Position numbers and translations under genes: made by a program. The notes under the pieces are model-generated. The model worked only from the letters and a program-made list of their open reading frames with translations, was not told the origin of the DNA and ran no database searches. Positions 1 through 8,587 of a stretch of 64,000 nucleotides of DNA are shown here, one piece after another. The stretch's first letter is position 1. Each line of letters begins with the position of its first letter. Source of the stretch: an uncultured Flavobacteriaceae bacterium (GTDB taxonomy: Bacteria; Bacteroidota; Bacteroidia; Flavobacteriales; Flavobacteriaceae); assembly GCA_905181615.1 (NCBI GenBank), contig CAJIYH010000002.1, forward strand, positions 186,001 through 250,000, written 5' to 3'.

Positions 1-1
1 G

Positions 2-331
2 GTAGAGTTCAAGGTAGTTTCTAAAGATGAAGTTCTTGATAAAGTAGTGTCAGCTAAAGATGCTAGTCCATTTGACCTTTCTATCAATGACACTGTAAAT
101 TCTGTAAACGAAAAACGAAAAGAACAATTAAAGAAATTTAATTACACTTTTAAAAACAACATAAATAGAATTGAAGAAATGGAGAAGCAACCTGCTTACA
201 AGCGAATGGGCTTTGATGTTGATGATCCACAAGAAGAAGTTGGAAATTCACAAATATCTTTGGACACAGATACCAATCAGGACATTCAATTTCGTTCAAA
301 TAATTCTTTTTTACACGATAACGTAGATTAA
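2..331 (+). CDS. ftsZ: Cell division protein FtsZ, C-terminal end (5' truncated by the window)
   Basis: The reading frame is already open at the left edge, so only about the last 109 residues are visible. This is the poorly conserved linker plus the extreme C-terminus; the GTPase and tubulin-like domains lie outside the window. The fragment PAYKRMGFDVDD and the ending NNSFLHDNVD match the conserved C-terminal tail of flavobacterial FtsZ, which in this group binds membrane anchors such as FtsA. The linker is rich in Lys, Glu and Asn, as expected for a disordered spacer. yqeY follows after 9 bp on the same strand, a pairing that is usual in Flavobacteriia. The identification rests on the tail motif and on this neighbour. 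Confidence 0.85.
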   Translation, partial: VEFKVVSKDEVLDKVVSAKDASPFDLSINDTVNSVNEKRKEQLKKFNYTFKNNINRIEEMEKQPAYKRMGFDVDDPQEEVGNSQISLDTDTNQDIQFRSNNSFLHDNVD

Positions 332-340
332 ACAAAGCAA

Positions 341-793
341 ATGGCCGCATTAAACAACTTAACCACTGAAATTAAAGAGGCTATGAAAGCCAAAAACGTA
401 TTAGCTCTAGAAGCTTTGCGTGCAATTAAATCTGCTGTATTGCTAATTAAAAGCGAAGCTGGAGCCTCTGAGGAACTCACAGAAGACCTAGAAATTAAAT
501 TACTACAGAAATTAGTAAAACAACGTCGAGATAGTGCTACAATCTTTAGAGAACAAAATCGTGTTGATTTAGCAGAATCAGAAGAAGCACAAGCTGAGAT
601 TATTGCAAAATTTTTACCAGAACAACTTTCAGAAGAAGAAGTTAAAAGTCTTATCGAAGCCATTATAAGTCAGACTGGAGCTACTAGTATGAAAGATATG
701 GGAAAAGTAATGGGTATGGCTAGTATGCAATTGGCAGGTAAAGCAGATGGAAAAACAATATCGACCCTTGTTAAACAGTTGTTGTCGGCATAA
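341..793 (+). CDS. yqeY: GatB/YqeY domain protein
   Basis: A 150-residue protein, the normal length for the stand-alone YqeY family. It resembles the helical tail domain of the GatB subunit of tRNA amidotransferase. The family hallmarks are present: an N-terminal helix with KAKNVLALEALRAIKSA, a central KQRRDSATIFREQNR stretch, the PEQLSEEEV motif, and a GKVMG/GKADGKTIS end. The exact biochemical role of the free protein is not known; a tRNA-related function is inferred from GatB. It starts 9 bp after ftsZ and is probably co-transcribed with it. No gene overlaps it, and the open frame on the opposite strand is a shadow. Confidence 0.88.
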   Translation: MAALNNLTTEIKEAMKAKNVLALEALRAIKSAVLLIKSEAGASEELTEDLEIKLLQKLVKQRRDSATIFREQNRVDLAESEEAQAEIIAKFLPEQLSEEEVKSLIEAIISQTGATSMKDMGKVMGMASMQLAGKADGKTISTLVKQLLSA

Positions 794-806
794 TGTTCAA
801 TACTTT

Positions 807-836
807 TTGATTACAGCATATATAGCATTAGCTTTG
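807..836 (+). promoter_or_regulatory. Promoter of tRNA-Arg (Bacteroidota type)
   Basis: TTG at 807-809, a 19-nt spacer, then TAGCTTTG at 829-836, which fits the Bacteroidota -7 consensus TAnnTTTG. Spacing and both elements match the known consensus for this phylum. Transcription would begin near 843, a few bases before the mature tRNA at 852. It is one of the two complete promoters seen in the window. Confidence 0.7.
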
Positions 837-851
837 CCTTTATATGAAAAT

Positions 852-925
852 GGCCCAGTAGTTCAACTGGATAGAATATCAGATTTCGGCTCTGACGGTT
901 AGGGGTTCGAATCCCTTCTGGGTCA
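852..925 (+). tRNA. tRNA-Arg (anticodon UCG)
   Basis: A full cloverleaf can be folded by eye. The acceptor stem GGCCCAG pairs with CTGGGTC (918-924, one G-U pair). The anticodon stem TCAGA/TCTGA encloses the loop TTTCGGC, which puts TCG at positions 34-36 and so reads the Arg codon CGA. The T-loop TTCGAAT sits on a five-pair stem. The discriminator base is A (925), and CCA is not encoded. A promoter lies just upstream. The broken pentapeptide-repeat gene begins within 15 bp of the 3' end. Confidence 0.93.
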
Positions 926-938
926 CTTTTTAAACCAA

Positions 939-1501
939 ATATTTGACTACTACTTTTTTAGAAGAAACTTTGAAAAAAATTTTTCAGAGCAAAACCAATC
1001 AGGATTTAGCTATGAATATTGTACGTTCAATAATTGTGATTTTTCTAAAACTAATCTTTCCGAAGCGACTTTCGAATCTTGTGATTTTGTAGGGTGTAAT
1101 TTTAAGGTAATTCGAGGGTATTTTAGGAGGTAAGTTTCACGGACTGCAAAATTCTAGGCGTTGGTTTTGATCAAATCAATACCATCGGTCTTTCGTTAAC
1201 ATTTGTAAACGCTACTTTAAATTTATCTTCTTTCTACAAATTAGATTTAAAAAACTCAAAATTTACCAAAAGCACTTTTCTGGAGATCGATTTTACATAA
1301 GCCAACCTAGCAGATTCGGTTTTTGATGCTTGTGACCTCGGAGGAACAGTTTTTGAAACCACAAACCTTTCCAAGGTTAATTTTTATACTTCGTTTAATA
1401 TAAAGATCAATCCCGTTGCAAATACACTAAAAGGAGCAACCTTTGCTAGTTCAGAAACCGCAGGTTTACTTGAGATTTTTGGTATAAAAATAAAGCCCTA
1501 G
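939..1501 (+). pseudogene. Pentapeptide-repeat protein (Qnr-like architecture), disrupted
   Basis: No intact open frame exists, but the translation in pieces is clearly a pentapeptide-repeat protein. From about 939 one frame gives C-T-F-N-N, C-D-F-S-K, A-T-F-E-S and C-D-F-V-G repeats and runs into a stop at 1131. A second frame, from about 1136, continues with FTDCKILGVGF, NSKFTKSTFLEIDF, then an in-frame TAA at 1298-1300, then ANLADSVFDACDLGGTVF and an ending LLEIFGIKIKP with its natural stop at 1499-1501. At least one frameshift (probably two small indels between 1105 and 1137) and one nonsense change separate the parts. The overall pattern, including the final GLLEIFGIKI, resembles the Qnr/YjbI-like pentapeptide proteins that can shield DNA gyrase. 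No ATG is left; ATA at 939 may be the former start. Read as a decayed gene, not a functional one. Confidence 0.8.
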
Positions 1502-1503
1502 GT

Positions 1504-1773
1504 TTATTCTTTAGGGTCAAGTTTTTTGAGGTAATTCAAGACAATAAATACAACTCCGATGATAATTTGTAGTGACGAACTATTAACTTGGTTTTCAGTA
1601 TATACCAGTTGTATTACTCCAAAAACAACATAGATCATACCATAGAAGTAGAAAAATATTCTCCGTAATCTATTTTTCTTTTCAACTGAAAAATCAATTA
1701 CTTTTAAAGAAACAAAGTGCGCAATCCCTACAAATAAGAATAACACGATCATTATAAAACTCATTTTTTCCAT
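1504..1773 (-). CDS. Small membrane protein of unknown function
   Basis: 89 residues with about three hydrophobic segments (roughly 4-24, 39-59 and 67-83) separated by short basic or polar loops, including EKKNRLRR after the first helix. I do not recognise a family. It begins 2 bp after the stop of the DUF1338 gene on the same strand, so the two are very likely co-transcribed, which makes it the distal gene of a two-gene unit. Its stop lies 2 bp from the end of the convergent pentapeptide pseudogene. The clean start and tight coupling argue for a real gene. Confidence 0.6.
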   Translation of the reverse strand: MEKMSFIMIVLFLFVGIAHFVSLKVIDFSVEKKNRLRRIFFYFYGMIYVVFGVIQLVYTENQVNSSSLQIIIGVVFIVLNYLKKLDPKE

Positions 1774-1775
1774 TT

Positions 1776-2720
1776 CTAACTTTTCTTGGTTTGTTTAATA
1801 AAGGTACTTTCAAATATTTTATCTGCATTAGCAGTTTCAAAACCATCACGCCTGTGTTCAGAAGATATGAGTTTAGGATCTAAGTTTTGGAATTCCGAAA
1901 GTATTCTGCGTTCAGCAAATTCAACATAACTACCTGCTATTTTTTGGGATTCATTGCCATCGAAATCAGCAGTTATCATTTCTGCAACCGAACTACTTTG
2001 AAGTAAAAGTTCGTCTTTACTGGTTTTAATAACCCCACCGGCATCATTAAGTTTAATTCCTAAATCTTTAATAAACTCATTAAACTTTTCCAGCTTATCA
2101 TAACCGTTTGGAAGTTCATGAACACTAATTGTGTAATGATTTAAATAATATCGGTTATAAATTACCCATGCAGCATATTCACTTTCGTTTAGTAAGTCAT
2201 TATAATCATCAAGTGTAGGCAATTTCCAGAGCGGTTTTTCGAAAAAGTTAATTATTTGGCTTGGATCTTTTAGGTCCAATTGATCCACAGGGTCACTTTT
2301 TATAGATCCTGTATATTTTTTAATTATTTCTTGTGCTTTATTACTCAAATCACTTACTCTAAGTTCACTCATAAATATTCTCGGATGCTTGTTGCTAGGG
2401 GGTGCATACCAATAAGCGTTTAGTTTTTTAGCTTCAAATGAGTAAAAGTCTTTTTTTTGATATCCGTGTTCTAAGAATATTTTTTCAAAAGATGCAATGC
2501 CTAGGTTTTCTAAACCAAGAGTTCTAAAGGCCACATGGTCGTTTATAATATCTTCTTGGGCAGATACCCATCCTTTACTAATCATTGCGTTAGTTATCTT
2601 CTTAACGTCAGGAACACGCTCAAAATAAGTTCTAAACAACCCATTTAGGATTACTTCTAAGGTAGATTTTCCTGAAAAATGCATATTATGTATACTTTTA
2701 AGTTTAAATTTTGACATCAT
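1776..2720 (-). CDS. DUF1338 family protein, 2-oxoadipate dioxygenase/decarboxylase (HglS)-like
   Basis: 314 residues belonging to the DUF1338 family, whose characterised member HglS/YdcJ converts 2-oxoadipate to 2-hydroxyglutarate in lysine catabolism, using an iron bound by two His and one acidic residue. Candidate metal ligands are visible at H62 in NDHVAFRT, H195 in YLNHYTISVH and a Glu in YVEFAERR (around 267-270). This protein is shorter than the proteobacterial HglS enzymes and close to the compact forms found in other Bacteroidota. Function is inferred from the family; the substrate could differ. It shares an operon with the small membrane protein at 1504-1773 and diverges from the lipoprotein at 2794. 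Two adjacent ATG codons make the start uncertain by one residue. Confidence 0.75.
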   Translation of the reverse strand: MMSKFKLKSIHNMHFSGKSTLEVILNGLFRTYFERVPDVKKITNAMISKGWVSAQEDIINDHVAFRTLGLENLGIASFEKIFLEHGYQKKDFYSFEAKKLNAYWYAPPSNKHPRIFMSELRVSDLSNKAQEIIKKYTGSIKSDPVDQLDLKDPSQIINFFEKPLWKLPTLDDYNDLLNESEYAAWVIYNRYYLNHYTISVHELPNGYDKLEKFNEFIKDLGIKLNDAGGVIKTSKDELLLQSSSVAEMITADFDGNESQKIAGSYVEFAERRILSEFQNLDPKLISSEHRRDGFETANADKIFESTFIKQTKKS

Positions 2721-2793
2721 CGAAAGTAAATATAATACAAACTTTTAATTGGTAAGTAAACTTCGTATTTTTAACATACAAACTATTTCTCTT

Positions 2794-3387
2794 ATGAAAA
2801 AGACACCATTAATTTTATTAGGTTTTTTTTTAGTTGCTTCTTGTTCAGGTATAAATAATTCTGATATAAAGGCAAAGAAAATTGGGGATGGCGTCTACGA
2901 ACAGGCGGGTTGGTTTTTTGATTTAAAACAACTTCCAACGGGTGAAGATATAGTTCCTTATTTCACTGTAGGCAAATTGTCAGTAAATACCATAAAAGCA
3001 AAATCATTGGATGGTATTCCAATTGAAATGGGAATAACAATAAATTTTAAGGTTAGTAAAAGTGGCTCGGATAAAAATGAGATTATGGGAGTTTATATCG
3101 AGTCTTCAGCTGTTAATGAATCTAATTTTAAATTTCCCCGCTGCTTGAGTGTTTGTCCAATTCGAATTGAAATCCAAAGTGAAACAGGAGGGATTGAAGA
3201 AATAAAATCTTCTTATTCTAGAAGTAATGTTTTTCGGATGCAGTTAGAAGATGCTGTTTTGAATGATCTTGCACTCAAAAGGAATAAAATTCGTATTCGT
3301 ATTCCTGTTTCAGTTAATTCAGCAAACACTATATTTGAGTGGTTTGAATTGGACCTTTCTGATTTTACTTCAAGCTTAAATTTATAA
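2794..3387 (+). CDS. Putative lipoprotein of unknown function
   Basis: The start was set at the ATG at 2794 because it gives a textbook lipoprotein signal: MKKTPLILLGFFLVASC, with the lipobox VASC and cysteine 17 as the lipidated residue. A longer frame from a TTG at 2749 would bury this signal behind 15 residues. The mature part of about 180 residues has beta-rich character and no domain I recognise. Cysteines in the CLSVCP segment could form a disulfide. It is expected in the periplasm, anchored to a membrane. It faces nadC tail to tail with only 6 bp between stops. Confidence 0.6.
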   Translation: MKKTPLILLGFFLVASCSGINNSDIKAKKIGDGVYEQAGWFFDLKQLPTGEDIVPYFTVGKLSVNTIKAKSLDGIPIEMGITINFKVSKSGSDKNEIMGVYIESSAVNESNFKFPRCLSVCPIRIEIQSETGGIEEIKSSYSRSNVFRMQLEDAVLNDLALKRNKIRIRIPVSVNSANTIFEWFELDLSDFTSSLNL

Positions 3388-3393
3388 GCTAAT

Positions 3394-4266
3394 TTAAATA
3401 GCCTTTAAGCTTAAGTCTATGTTTTTTGCAGAGTGTGTAATAGCACCAAGCGAAACATAATCCACACCAGTTTCTGCTATGCTAACAATGGTTTGAGTGG
3501 TTATATTCCCCGAAGATTCGGTTGTAATTCTACCCTTAATAATTTTTAATCCTTCGGACAACTTTTCTGGGTTCATGTTGTCCAATAGAATCCGATGTAT
3601 CCATTGAAAATCAAGACAAGCCTCTATTTCTTCATTATTTCGAACCTCAATTATTACAGGAATTTCTAAATTTTGACTCTCAAGATACTTTTTTGTCTTT
3701 GTTAAAGCCGCTGTTACCGATCCGCAAAAGTCAATGTGGTTGTCTTTGATCATAATCATGTCAAACAAGCCCATGCGGTGATTTTCACCACCACCAATTA
3801 GAACTGCCCATTTTTCGGGATATCTGAAATTCGGGGTAGTTTTTCGAGTATCCAAAAGCTTACATTTTGTGTGTTGAATAAGTGCTGCAGTCTGGTGTGT
3901 TAGCGTTGCAATTCCGCTCATACGTTGCATGCAATTCAAAACCAACCGTTCTGTAGCAAGAAGTTCAAGTTGAGGCCCTTCTATGGTAAATACAACATCT
4001 CCGGCTTTTACTCGTGAACCATCCTTGATTTTGCTTTTAAATTTAAAAGCAGCGTTCTTTGATTTAAAAATATATTCAGCTAGCTCAACTCCTGCAATTA
4101 TACCGGATTCTTTAACTATTAAATTTGCTTTACTAAACTGCAAATTAGAGAGGCAAGACTGCCCCGTGTGATCTCCAGAGCCAATATCTTCTTTTAGTGC
4201 AGACGAAATAAAAACATCAATTTCAGCTTTGTACTGCTTTAGGAATGGATTTTTTTGCATAATCAT
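3394..4266 (-). CDS. nadC: Nicotinate-nucleotide diphosphorylase (quinolinate phosphoribosyltransferase)
   Basis: NadC turns quinolinate and PRPP into nicotinate mononucleotide, the third step of de novo NAD synthesis. The 290-residue protein has the family core: LDTRKTTPNFR (substrate-binding Arg and Lys), GGGENHRMGLFDMIMIKDNH, and the C-terminal sheet with ESSGNI and GVDYVSLGAITHS. Length and motif order are normal. It is the last gene of the nadA-nadB-nadC run and overlaps the end of nadB by 44 bp, so translational coupling is likely. M3 is a possible alternative start. Confidence 0.95.
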   Translation of the reverse strand: MIMQKNPFLKQYKAEIDVFISSALKEDIGSGDHTGQSCLSNLQFSKANLIVKESGIIAGVELAEYIFKSKNAAFKFKSKIKDGSRVKAGDVVFTIEGPQLELLATERLVLNCMQRMSGIATLTHQTAALIQHTKCKLLDTRKTTPNFRYPEKWAVLIGGGENHRMGLFDMIMIKDNHIDFCGSVTAALTKTKKYLESQNLEIPVIIEVRNNEEIEACLDFQWIHRILLDNMNPEKLSEGLKIIKGRITTESSGNITTQTIVSIAETGVDYVSLGAITHSAKNIDLSLKAI

Positions 4267-5809
4267 TGTTGTAAAAAACCCCTTTATTTTCTTTGATCTG
4301 TAGGGCTTGATTTATTAATAAATAAGCAACACTAACCATGTTTCTTAATTCACAAAGTTGTGGGGTCAGTTTGTTTTTTTGATATAAGTCGAGTGTTTCT
4401 GTGTATAAGCTATTCAGTTCTTTAGAAGCTTCTTTCAGCCCTTTGTTGGTTTTGAATATTCCGGCATTAGAGCTCATTAGCTGCTGCAGCTTAGTAAAAA
4501 GTTTTTGAGTCTTATTTACCTTTAGATTCGATGAATATTCCTGTCCATCCCAATTGGGGATATTAGAGTAAAAAGTGTCAGATAATTTAATGCTTTGTAT
4601 ACACTCAATCGAATATAGGGCAGCCCTATGCGCGTAAACAATTGCTTCTAATAAAGAGTTCGAAGCCAAGCGATTGGCGCCATGAAGTCCCGTGTGACTG
4701 CATTCTCCGACAGCAAACAAGCCTTGCAGACTCGATTCGCCGTTTGGATCTACTTCAATGCCTCCACAACTGTAATGTGCTGCTGGAATCACTGGAATTC
4801 CCTCGTTTAACGGATCAATCCCTATGGACCTACAAGTCTTTTTGATCATTGGGAAGTGAGAAGAAAATACTTCTTCATCAATCTGAGTAGCATCTAAAAG
4901 CACATGACTTTCTTTTCTAGAAAGTAATTCTTCTGATATTGCACGAGAGACAATGTCTCTAGGAGCTAATTCTTCTCTTTTGTCATACTGATGCATAAAT
5001 CTTTCGCCACTTTGGTTTTTAAGAATCCCACCAGAACCTCGAAGTGCTTCGGTAATTAGGAAGGTTTCTCCGTTTACTTTAGGATGCAATGCTGTTGGGT
5101 GAAACTGAATGTAGGGCAGATTTTTAATTTTAACTTTTGCTCGATATGCTGCTCCTAGTCCGTCGCCAGTTGCTACTCTGGGGTTGGTTGTAAATTCATA
5201 TAATTGTCCAACTCCACCAGTGGTAAGGACCGTTAGTTTTGAGGCTATAGTGATTACTTGTCGATCGATTGTTGAGATTATGTATGCTCCATAACAGCGT
5301 TTATGGGTGGTCTTGGTGTGGTGGTCTGTAATTAAATCGACTAAGATGTGGTTCTCTAAATACCTAATGTTATCTATGGCCTTAATTTTATCTATTAATG
5401 CGCGCTGAATTTCAGACCCAGAATGATCTTTATGGTGTAATATTCTCTTTTCAGAATGTCCTCCTTCTTTTGCTAAGTCAATTTCTTTAGTTTCTTTTGT
5501 GTCAAAAGCAGCACCCCATTCCATCAATTCGTTTACACGTTCAGTGCCCTCTTTAACTACAAAGTCAATTACATTTAGATCACCTTGCCGATCACCCGCA
5601 ATATAGGTGTCTTCAATATGCTTTTCAAAAGAATCTTTCTCGAAATTATATACCGCAGCAATTCCTCCTTGAGCATAGCGGGTATTTCCTTCCATTAAAT
5701 CTTCTTTACAGATTAATGTGATTTTTATTTTTGGAGATAACATAGACAACTTAATTGCATACGAAAGACCAGAGATACCAGTTCCGATAACAAGCACATC
5801 TGTATTCAT
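4223..5809 (-). CDS. nadB: L-aspartate oxidase
   Basis: A flavoprotein that oxidises L-aspartate to iminoaspartate, which NadA condenses with dihydroxyacetone phosphate. The 528-residue sequence has an N-terminal FAD-binding fold (VIGTGISGLSYA, about residues 6-17), the flavin-contact region NTRYAQGGIAAV, the RDIVSRAI segment with the catalytic Arg, and PAAHYSCGGIEVDPNG with GANRLASNSLLEA, as in the succinate dehydrogenase/fumarate reductase superfamily. The helical C-terminal domain is complete. nadA ends 1 bp upstream and nadC overlaps downstream, so this is a tight operon. Confidence 0.96.
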   Translation of the reverse strand: MNTDVLVIGTGISGLSYAIKLSMLSPKIKITLICKEDLMEGNTRYAQGGIAAVYNFEKDSFEKHIEDTYIAGDRQGDLNVIDFVVKEGTERVNELMEWGAAFDTKETKEIDLAKEGGHSEKRILHHKDHSGSEIQRALIDKIKAIDNIRYLENHILVDLITDHHTKTTHKRCYGAYIISTIDRQVITIASKLTVLTTGGVGQLYEFTTNPRVATGDGLGAAYRAKVKIKNLPYIQFHPTALHPKVNGETFLITEALRGSGGILKNQSGERFMHQYDKREELAPRDIVSRAISEELLSRKESHVLLDATQIDEEVFSSHFPMIKKTCRSIGIDPLNEGIPVIPAAHYSCGGIEVDPNGESSLQGLFAVGECSHTGLHGANRLASNSLLEAIVYAHRAALYSIECIQSIKLSDTFYSNIPNWDGQEYSSNLKVNKTQKLFTKLQQLMSSNAGIFKTNKGLKEASKELNSLYTETLDLYQKNKLTPQLCELRNMVSVAYLLINQALQIKENKGVFYNNDYAKKSIPKAVQS

Positions 5810-5810
5810 A

Positions 5811-6812
5811 TTATCCTAATTCTAGCATACGCTCAATAGGAAGCCGAGCTTTTCTCATTAAATCTTCGTCCAGAAGAATTTCGGGCAATTCGTGCTCTAA
5901 GCAGAGGTATAATTTTTCGAGGGTATTGAGTTTCATAAAAGCACATTCACTACACGCACAAGTATCGTCTTCGACAGGTGCAGGAATAAAAGTTTTAAGA
6001 GGAGCTCTCTTTTGCATTTCGTATAAAATTCCTGCTTCAGTAGCTACTATATATTCTTTTGAGCTGTCTTCTTGAATGAAGTTGAGTAATCCAGAAGTGC
6101 TTCCAACATAATGAGCAACATCCAGAACTTGACTTTCACTTTCGGGATGTGCAATGAATTTTGCATTTGGGTGCTGCTTAAAAAGAGTTACAATTTTTTC
6201 GAATGAAAATGCTTCATGAACAATACAAGAGCCTTCCCAAAGAATCATATCTCTCCCAGTTTCTTTAATTAAATAGCGCCCTAGATTTTTATCAGGAGCA
6301 AATATTATTTGTTGGTCTTTTGGAATCGATTCAATCACTTTCACCGCATTACTTGATGTGCAAACAACATCACTTAGGGCTTTAATATCGGCCGAGCAAT
6401 TGATATAAGTGACAACTATGGCATCAGGATATTGTTCTTTAAATTTTTTGAAATCCGAAGGAGGACAGGAGTCAGCTAATGAACAACCTGCTTTTAAATC
6501 AGGGAGAACAACTTTTTTGGTAGGGTTAATTATCTTAGCAGTTTCAGCCATAAAGTGAACACCTGCAAAAACAATAATTGCAGCTTTTTCTTTTGCAGCA
6601 ACTTTAGCTAAATAAAGACTATCCCCTAAATAATCCGCTAATTCCTGAATCTCTTTATTTTGATAATAATGGGCCAGAATAACGGCATTTTTTTCGATTT
6701 TTAAACGTTTAATTTCAGACACAAGGTCTTCTTTTGGAGGAACAGGAAGCTTTAAATAACCTCTAATATTGAGGTTTGAAGTAGCAGTTTTAAGATCTAT
6801 TTTGTTGCCCAT
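5811..6812 (-). CDS. nadA: Quinolinate synthase A
   Basis: NadA is a [4Fe-4S] enzyme making quinolinate from iminoaspartate and dihydroxyacetone phosphate. The 333-residue protein begins the core with [15 protein letters not shown] and has the expected cluster cysteines: C110 in [11 protein letters not shown]196 in WEGSCIVHE, and the C-terminal CACSEC group (285-290). HPE at 222-224 and GSTSG are the conserved triose-phosphate-contact regions. It is the first gene of nadABC. No clear TAnnTTTG box was found directly upstream; the nearest weak match is TACCTTTA. Confidence 0.96.
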   Translation of the reverse strand: MGNKIDLKTATSNLNIRGYLKLPVPPKEDLVSEIKRLKIEKNAVILAHYYQNKEIQELADYLGDSLYLAKVAAKEKAAIIVFAGVHFMAETAKIINPTKKVVLPDLKAGCSLADSCPPSDFKKFKEQYPDAIVVTYINCSADIKALSDVVCTSSNAVKVIESIPKDQQIIFAPDKNLGRYLIKETGRDMILWEGSCIVHEAFSFEKIVTLFKQHPNAKFIAHPESESQVLDVAHYVGSTSGLLNFIQEDSSKEYIVATEAGILYEMQKRAPLKTFIPAPVEDDTCACSECAFMKLNTLEKLYLCLEHELPEILLDEDLMRKARLPIERMLELG

Positions 6813-7137
6813 TAAACGGCTTTTTAGGTTTTAGTAAAAATACTTATTTAAAGGTAATTTGTTTCTTAAGAATAGGACTATTTTTAATTGTTTATTAAAA
6901 GAAAAATGATTTAAAGTTTACATGTAATAAAAAAACTTAAAAAATAGATATAATAAATGACAAATTTATTCGTTTAAAAGTAGCTAGGTATTTTAAATTT
7001 ACATACGTTTTTAGCTGTTTAGAGCAATGTTTAGTTTAAAAGTATCAGTCATAAATTAATATTCTACTAATTTTTTTTTGTCTAAATAGAAATACATATT
7101 ATTAAATATTAAATTTGCAAATAAATTTATTTAAATC
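6813..7137. other. Long AT-rich intergenic region between nadA and ompA
   Basis: 325 bp, very AT-rich, between divergent genes. It must carry the nadABC promoter on the minus strand and the ompA promoter on the plus strand. A TAnnTTTG box at 7110-7117 is the only convincing element. I found no tRNA, no reading frame with coding character and no long inverted repeat. Confidence 0.5.
7110..7117 (+). promoter_or_regulatory. Candidate -7 box for the OmpA-family gene
   Basis: TAAATTTG matches TAnnTTTG and lies 50 bp before the preferred ATG at 7168. No TTG is found at the usual distance upstream, so this is a half-match in AT-rich DNA. Confidence 0.45.
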
Positions 7138-7167
7138 ATGAGAAAAATAATCTTTAAATATATTCAT

Positions 7168-8517
7168 ATGAAAAGTTTTAAATTAACTGCCCTTTTTTTG
7201 CTATCCCTGGGAGTAACTCAGGCTCAAACTTCTGACAACCCTTGGTTAATATCTGCTGGATTTAATGTAGTTGGATTACAAAGTGATTTAACAAGTGGTA
7301 ATAATAGATTATTGCTAAATGACTATAAAAGTATGAGTTTTGGAGTACCATCTTTATCTGTGTTTAGATCAGTATATAGAGGTTTATCTTTAGGAGCTCA
7401 ATTTTCGTTTAATAACCTTCAGAATAACGGAAGTGGTTCAGACGCGGAATTTTTGAGTATTGATGCAGCATTGAAGTATGGTTTTGCACGCAATGGCAAA
7501 GTAAGTCCGTTCTTAAAAGCTGGAATCGGTAGGGCTTCTATCGGTAGAAACGATGGTAGTAGTTTTAATTCTGCCTCAAACGCTACCGATAATTATTTTG
7601 GTGGTGCAGGACTTAACTTTAAATTAGGCGATAAATTTAGTGCTTTTGTTGAAACAAGCTACCGTGCAACTCAAGATTCTCCGAAAGGTAATTACATTCA
7701 ACATACTGCTGGTCTTGCTTTGGGTTTAGGTTCAGGAGATGCTGATAAAGACGGAATTTCTGATAAAAAAGATAAATGTCCAGACGTTTTTGGACTTAAA
7801 GAATTCGAAGGGTGTCCAGATACTGATGCCGATGGAATTCCAGATAATTTAGACGGCTGTCCTGAAGAAGCTGGTCTAGAAGAAAATAATGGTTGCCCTG
7901 ATACTGACGGTGATGGAGTTTTAGATAAAGACGACGCCTGTGAAGATGTTGCCGGATTAGTTGAACTTAACGGTTGTCCAGATACAGATTCTGATGGTAT
8001 TATGGATTCAGAAGATAAATGTCCAGAAGAAGCAGGAGATCTTGAAAACAAAGGTTGTCCATGGCCAGATACGGATTCAGATGGTGTTTTAGATAAAGAT
8101 GATGCTTGTCCACAAGAAGCTGGTATTCTCGGGGGTGATGGTTGCCCAGAAACACCTGAGAAGGTTTTAGAAGAATTGAATAAGGTTGGGTCAAGTGTTT
8201 TGTTTCCAGCTGATGGATTTAAACTGATGGGTAAGAAAACGCTAGACTATTTAAACGACATTAAAAGAATTTTAGACGAAAACCCCGAAGCTCAGATCGT
8301 AATCGAAGGTCATGCTTCAACAGATGGAAGTGAAAAATTTAATCAATCACTTTCTCTAAAGCGAGCAGAAGCTGTTCAGGCTAAACTAATTGATCTTGGT
8401 GTAGACTCTAGTAGACTTGAGGTTAAATCTTTTGGAGAGACTATGCCTTTTAGTGCTGAAGATTCAGCAGAAACTAGAAGTAAAAGTAGAAGAGTAGAAT
8501 TTAAAGCTAAAAACTAG
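7168..8517 (+). CDS. OmpA-family outer membrane protein with thrombospondin type 3 repeats
   Basis: The start at 7168 was chosen because it gives a compact signal peptide, [20 protein letters not shown]; an ATG at 7138 adds ten residues. In the 449-residue form, residues 20-187 look like an eight-strand beta-barrel. Residues 191-327 hold five acidic repeats of the type DTDxDGxxD...CP, the thrombospondin type 3 calcium-binding pattern. Residues about 335-449 are an OmpA C-terminal domain with [20 protein letters not shown] and SRRVEF, which holds peptidoglycan. It thus probably links the outer membrane to the wall, with the repeats forming a calcium-stiffened spacer. It stands alone, closed by a strong terminator. 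This architecture is common in Flavobacteriia. Confidence 0.9.
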   Translation: MKSFKLTALFLLSLGVTQAQTSDNPWLISAGFNVVGLQSDLTSGNNRLLLNDYKSMSFGVPSLSVFRSVYRGLSLGAQFSFNNLQNNGSGSDAEFLSIDAALKYGFARNGKVSPFLKAGIGRASIGRNDGSSFNSASNATDNYFGGAGLNFKLGDKFSAFVETSYRATQDSPKGNYIQHTAGLALGLGSGDADKDGISDKKDKCPDVFGLKEFEGCPDTDADGIPDNLDGCPEEAGLEENNGCPDTDGDGVLDKDDACEDVAGLVELNGCPDTDSDGIMDSEDKCPEEAGDLENKGCPWPDTDSDGVLDKDDACPQEAGILGGDGCPETPEKVLEELNKVGSSVLFPADGFKLMGKKTLDYLNDIKRILDENPEAQIVIEGHASTDGSEKFNQSLSLKRAEAVQAKLIDLGVDSSRLEVKSFGETMPFSAEDSAETRSKSRRVEFKAKN

Positions 8518-8538
8518 GTTTAGTTTAATTATAAAAAC

Positions 8539-8573
8539 AAAAAAGGGGTGAACGTCAGTTCACCCCTTTTTTT
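8539..8573. terminator. Bidirectional terminator between ompA-type gene and rpe
   Basis: GGGGTGAAC (8545-8553) pairs perfectly with GTTCACCCC (8558-8566) around a GTCA loop, flanked by an A-run on the left and a T-run on the right. It can therefore stop transcripts from both convergent genes. Confidence 0.92.
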
Positions 8574-8587
8574 ATGTTGTATTTTTA

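Noticed and set aside
328-663. 111-residue antisense frame overlapping yqeY
   Set aside because: Ser- and Cys-rich shadow of a well-conserved gene; no independent support.
852-925. tRNA-Arg as an integration (att) site
   Set aside because: No repeat of the tRNA 3' end and no integrase or mobile gene was seen downstream; only a single decayed gene follows.
7698-8051. 117-residue antisense frame rich in Ser and Pro
   Set aside because: It is the complement of the repetitive Asp/Gly repeats of the OmpA-type gene, so its length reflects composition, not coding.
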